From: an archaeon
GTDB lineage: Archaea; Nanobdellota; Nanobdellia; Woesearchaeales; JAGVOV01
Length of the DNA stretch: 5,863 nt
Reading direction: 5' to 3'
Assembly (NCBI GenBank): GCA_020052545.1
Contig: JAGVOV010000018.1
Span: 1 to 5,863 of the forward strand
Part shown: positions 5,424-5,863 of the stretch, one piece after another
How positions within the stretch are numbered: position 1 is the stretch's first letter
Layout of the letters: every line of letters begins with the position of its first letter
Notes under the pieces: generated by a model
Told to the model about the DNA's origin: nothing
What the model saw: only the letters and a program-made list of their open reading frames with translations
Databases searched by the model: none
Translations under genes and position numbers: made by a program

Positions 5424-5438
5424 GGAAATCTATATAAA
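5424..5438 (+). promoter_or_regulatory. BRE/TATA promoter of the lipoprotein gene
   Basis: TATATAAA at 5431-5438 is preceded by purine-rich GGAAAT (5424-5429), fitting a BRE plus TATA arrangement. Its centre is about 29 bp before the ATG at 5464, predicting a leader of a few bases at most. Confidence 0.75.
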
Positions 5439-5463
5439 TATGGCTAAAAACTAGAACATCATA

Positions 5464-5863
5464 ATGGGTAAAAGAACACTAAACGTTGCAGAAATGGGCA
5501 GCATGAAAATTCTTACTGTTATTCTGCTGCTTTTTGTGATTTCAGGCTGCTCGACATCACAAAATAGTCCACAATCCAAACAACAGCCAGAACTCACGAT
5601 GGAAGATCAGGCGTTCAGATTCGGTGTGGAAGCTTTTGCATCATACATGAAAAGTGACTGCGAAAAATTCTCACCATTGTTCTCAGATCAGATTATGCTT
5701 TTCGGCCAGAACAGGACAATCAACAAAAGCTTGAGGTACAAATTAAGCCTATGCTATCAGATGGCCAACATGGATGATAGGCTAAAGAGAGAGCTTCTTG
5801 TCGGGCAAGTGATGGTTTTTAACAGGACAGATTTTGAGAAGAGCCGGGTTTTTGACAACTTTG
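5464..5863 (+). CDS. Putative secreted lipoprotein, 5' part only (runs off the window)
   Basis: An open frame of 133 codons reaches the window end without a stop. The N-terminus has a Lys/Arg-containing start, a hydrophobic stretch ILTVILLLFVIS (16-27) and a lipobox ISGC with Cys29, so the protein is probably exported and lipid-anchored outside the membrane. A polar Ser/Gln-rich tether (30-43) follows, then a globular start (MEDQAFRFGVEAFASYMKSDCEKF...) with two further Cys residues (70, 89). I do not recognise the family. The ATG at 5464 is chosen because the promoter would give an almost leaderless mRNA starting there and an in-frame TAG lies at 5452-5454. The in-frame ATG at 5503 (MKILTV...) gives a more typical short signal peptide and is a real alternative. 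It is divergent from pan. Confidence 0.75.
   Translation, partial: MGKRTLNVAEMGSMKILTVILLLFVISGCSTSQNSPQSKQQPELTMEDQAFRFGVEAFASYMKSDCEKFSPLFSDQIMLFGQNRTINKSLRYKLSLCYQMANMDDRLKRELLVGQVMVFNRTDFEKSRVFDNF

Overview
The window looks archaeal. It encodes a proteasome-activating nucleotidase (PAN), a eukaryotic/archaeal-type flap endonuclease with a C-terminal PCNA-binding box, and a Trm5-family tRNA(m1G37) methyltransferase. TATA boxes lie about 26 to 30 bp upstream of start codons with little or no room for a 5' leader. Compact, lysine-rich proteins, very tight gene spacing and an N-terminal winged-helix / Lys-Glu linker / C-terminal domain protein resemble DPANN-type archaea (Woesearchaeota/Pacearchaeota-like). 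That lineage call is inference from protein style, not a database result.

Layout. Left (1-3672, + strand): a degenerate HD-domain protein (6-581). A TATA box then drives a probable operon of three genes: a winged-helix protein with a possible nuclease-fold C-terminus (628-1626), FEN-1 (1628-2659, starting one base after the previous stop) and Trm5 (2659-3672, overlapping the fen stop as TGATG). Middle (3673-4165): 493 bp between convergent genes with no credible ORF but dense in dyads. These include a possible stand-alone structured RNA (about 3852-4022, with its own TATA-like box and a T-rich end), degenerate ATCTCRCTWCGYTCG-like repeats and three GCGCGC islands. Right: pan on the - strand (4166-5308), a divergent intergenic region with a perfect 12+12 bp AT-rich dyad, and the start of a lipoprotein gene (5464 to the window end, + strand, truncated by the window).

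Functionally, FEN-1 processes Okazaki and repair flaps on PCNA, Trm5 protects the reading frame at tRNA position 37, and PAN unfolds proteins for the 20S proteasome, so most of the window is core information processing and protein turnover. The less ordinary parts are the structured convergent intergenic region, the putative DNA-binding partner upstream of fen, the HD protein lacking its HD pair, and the PAN with a short coiled coil and a C-terminus ending Met-Phe-Gly instead of the usual HbYX.
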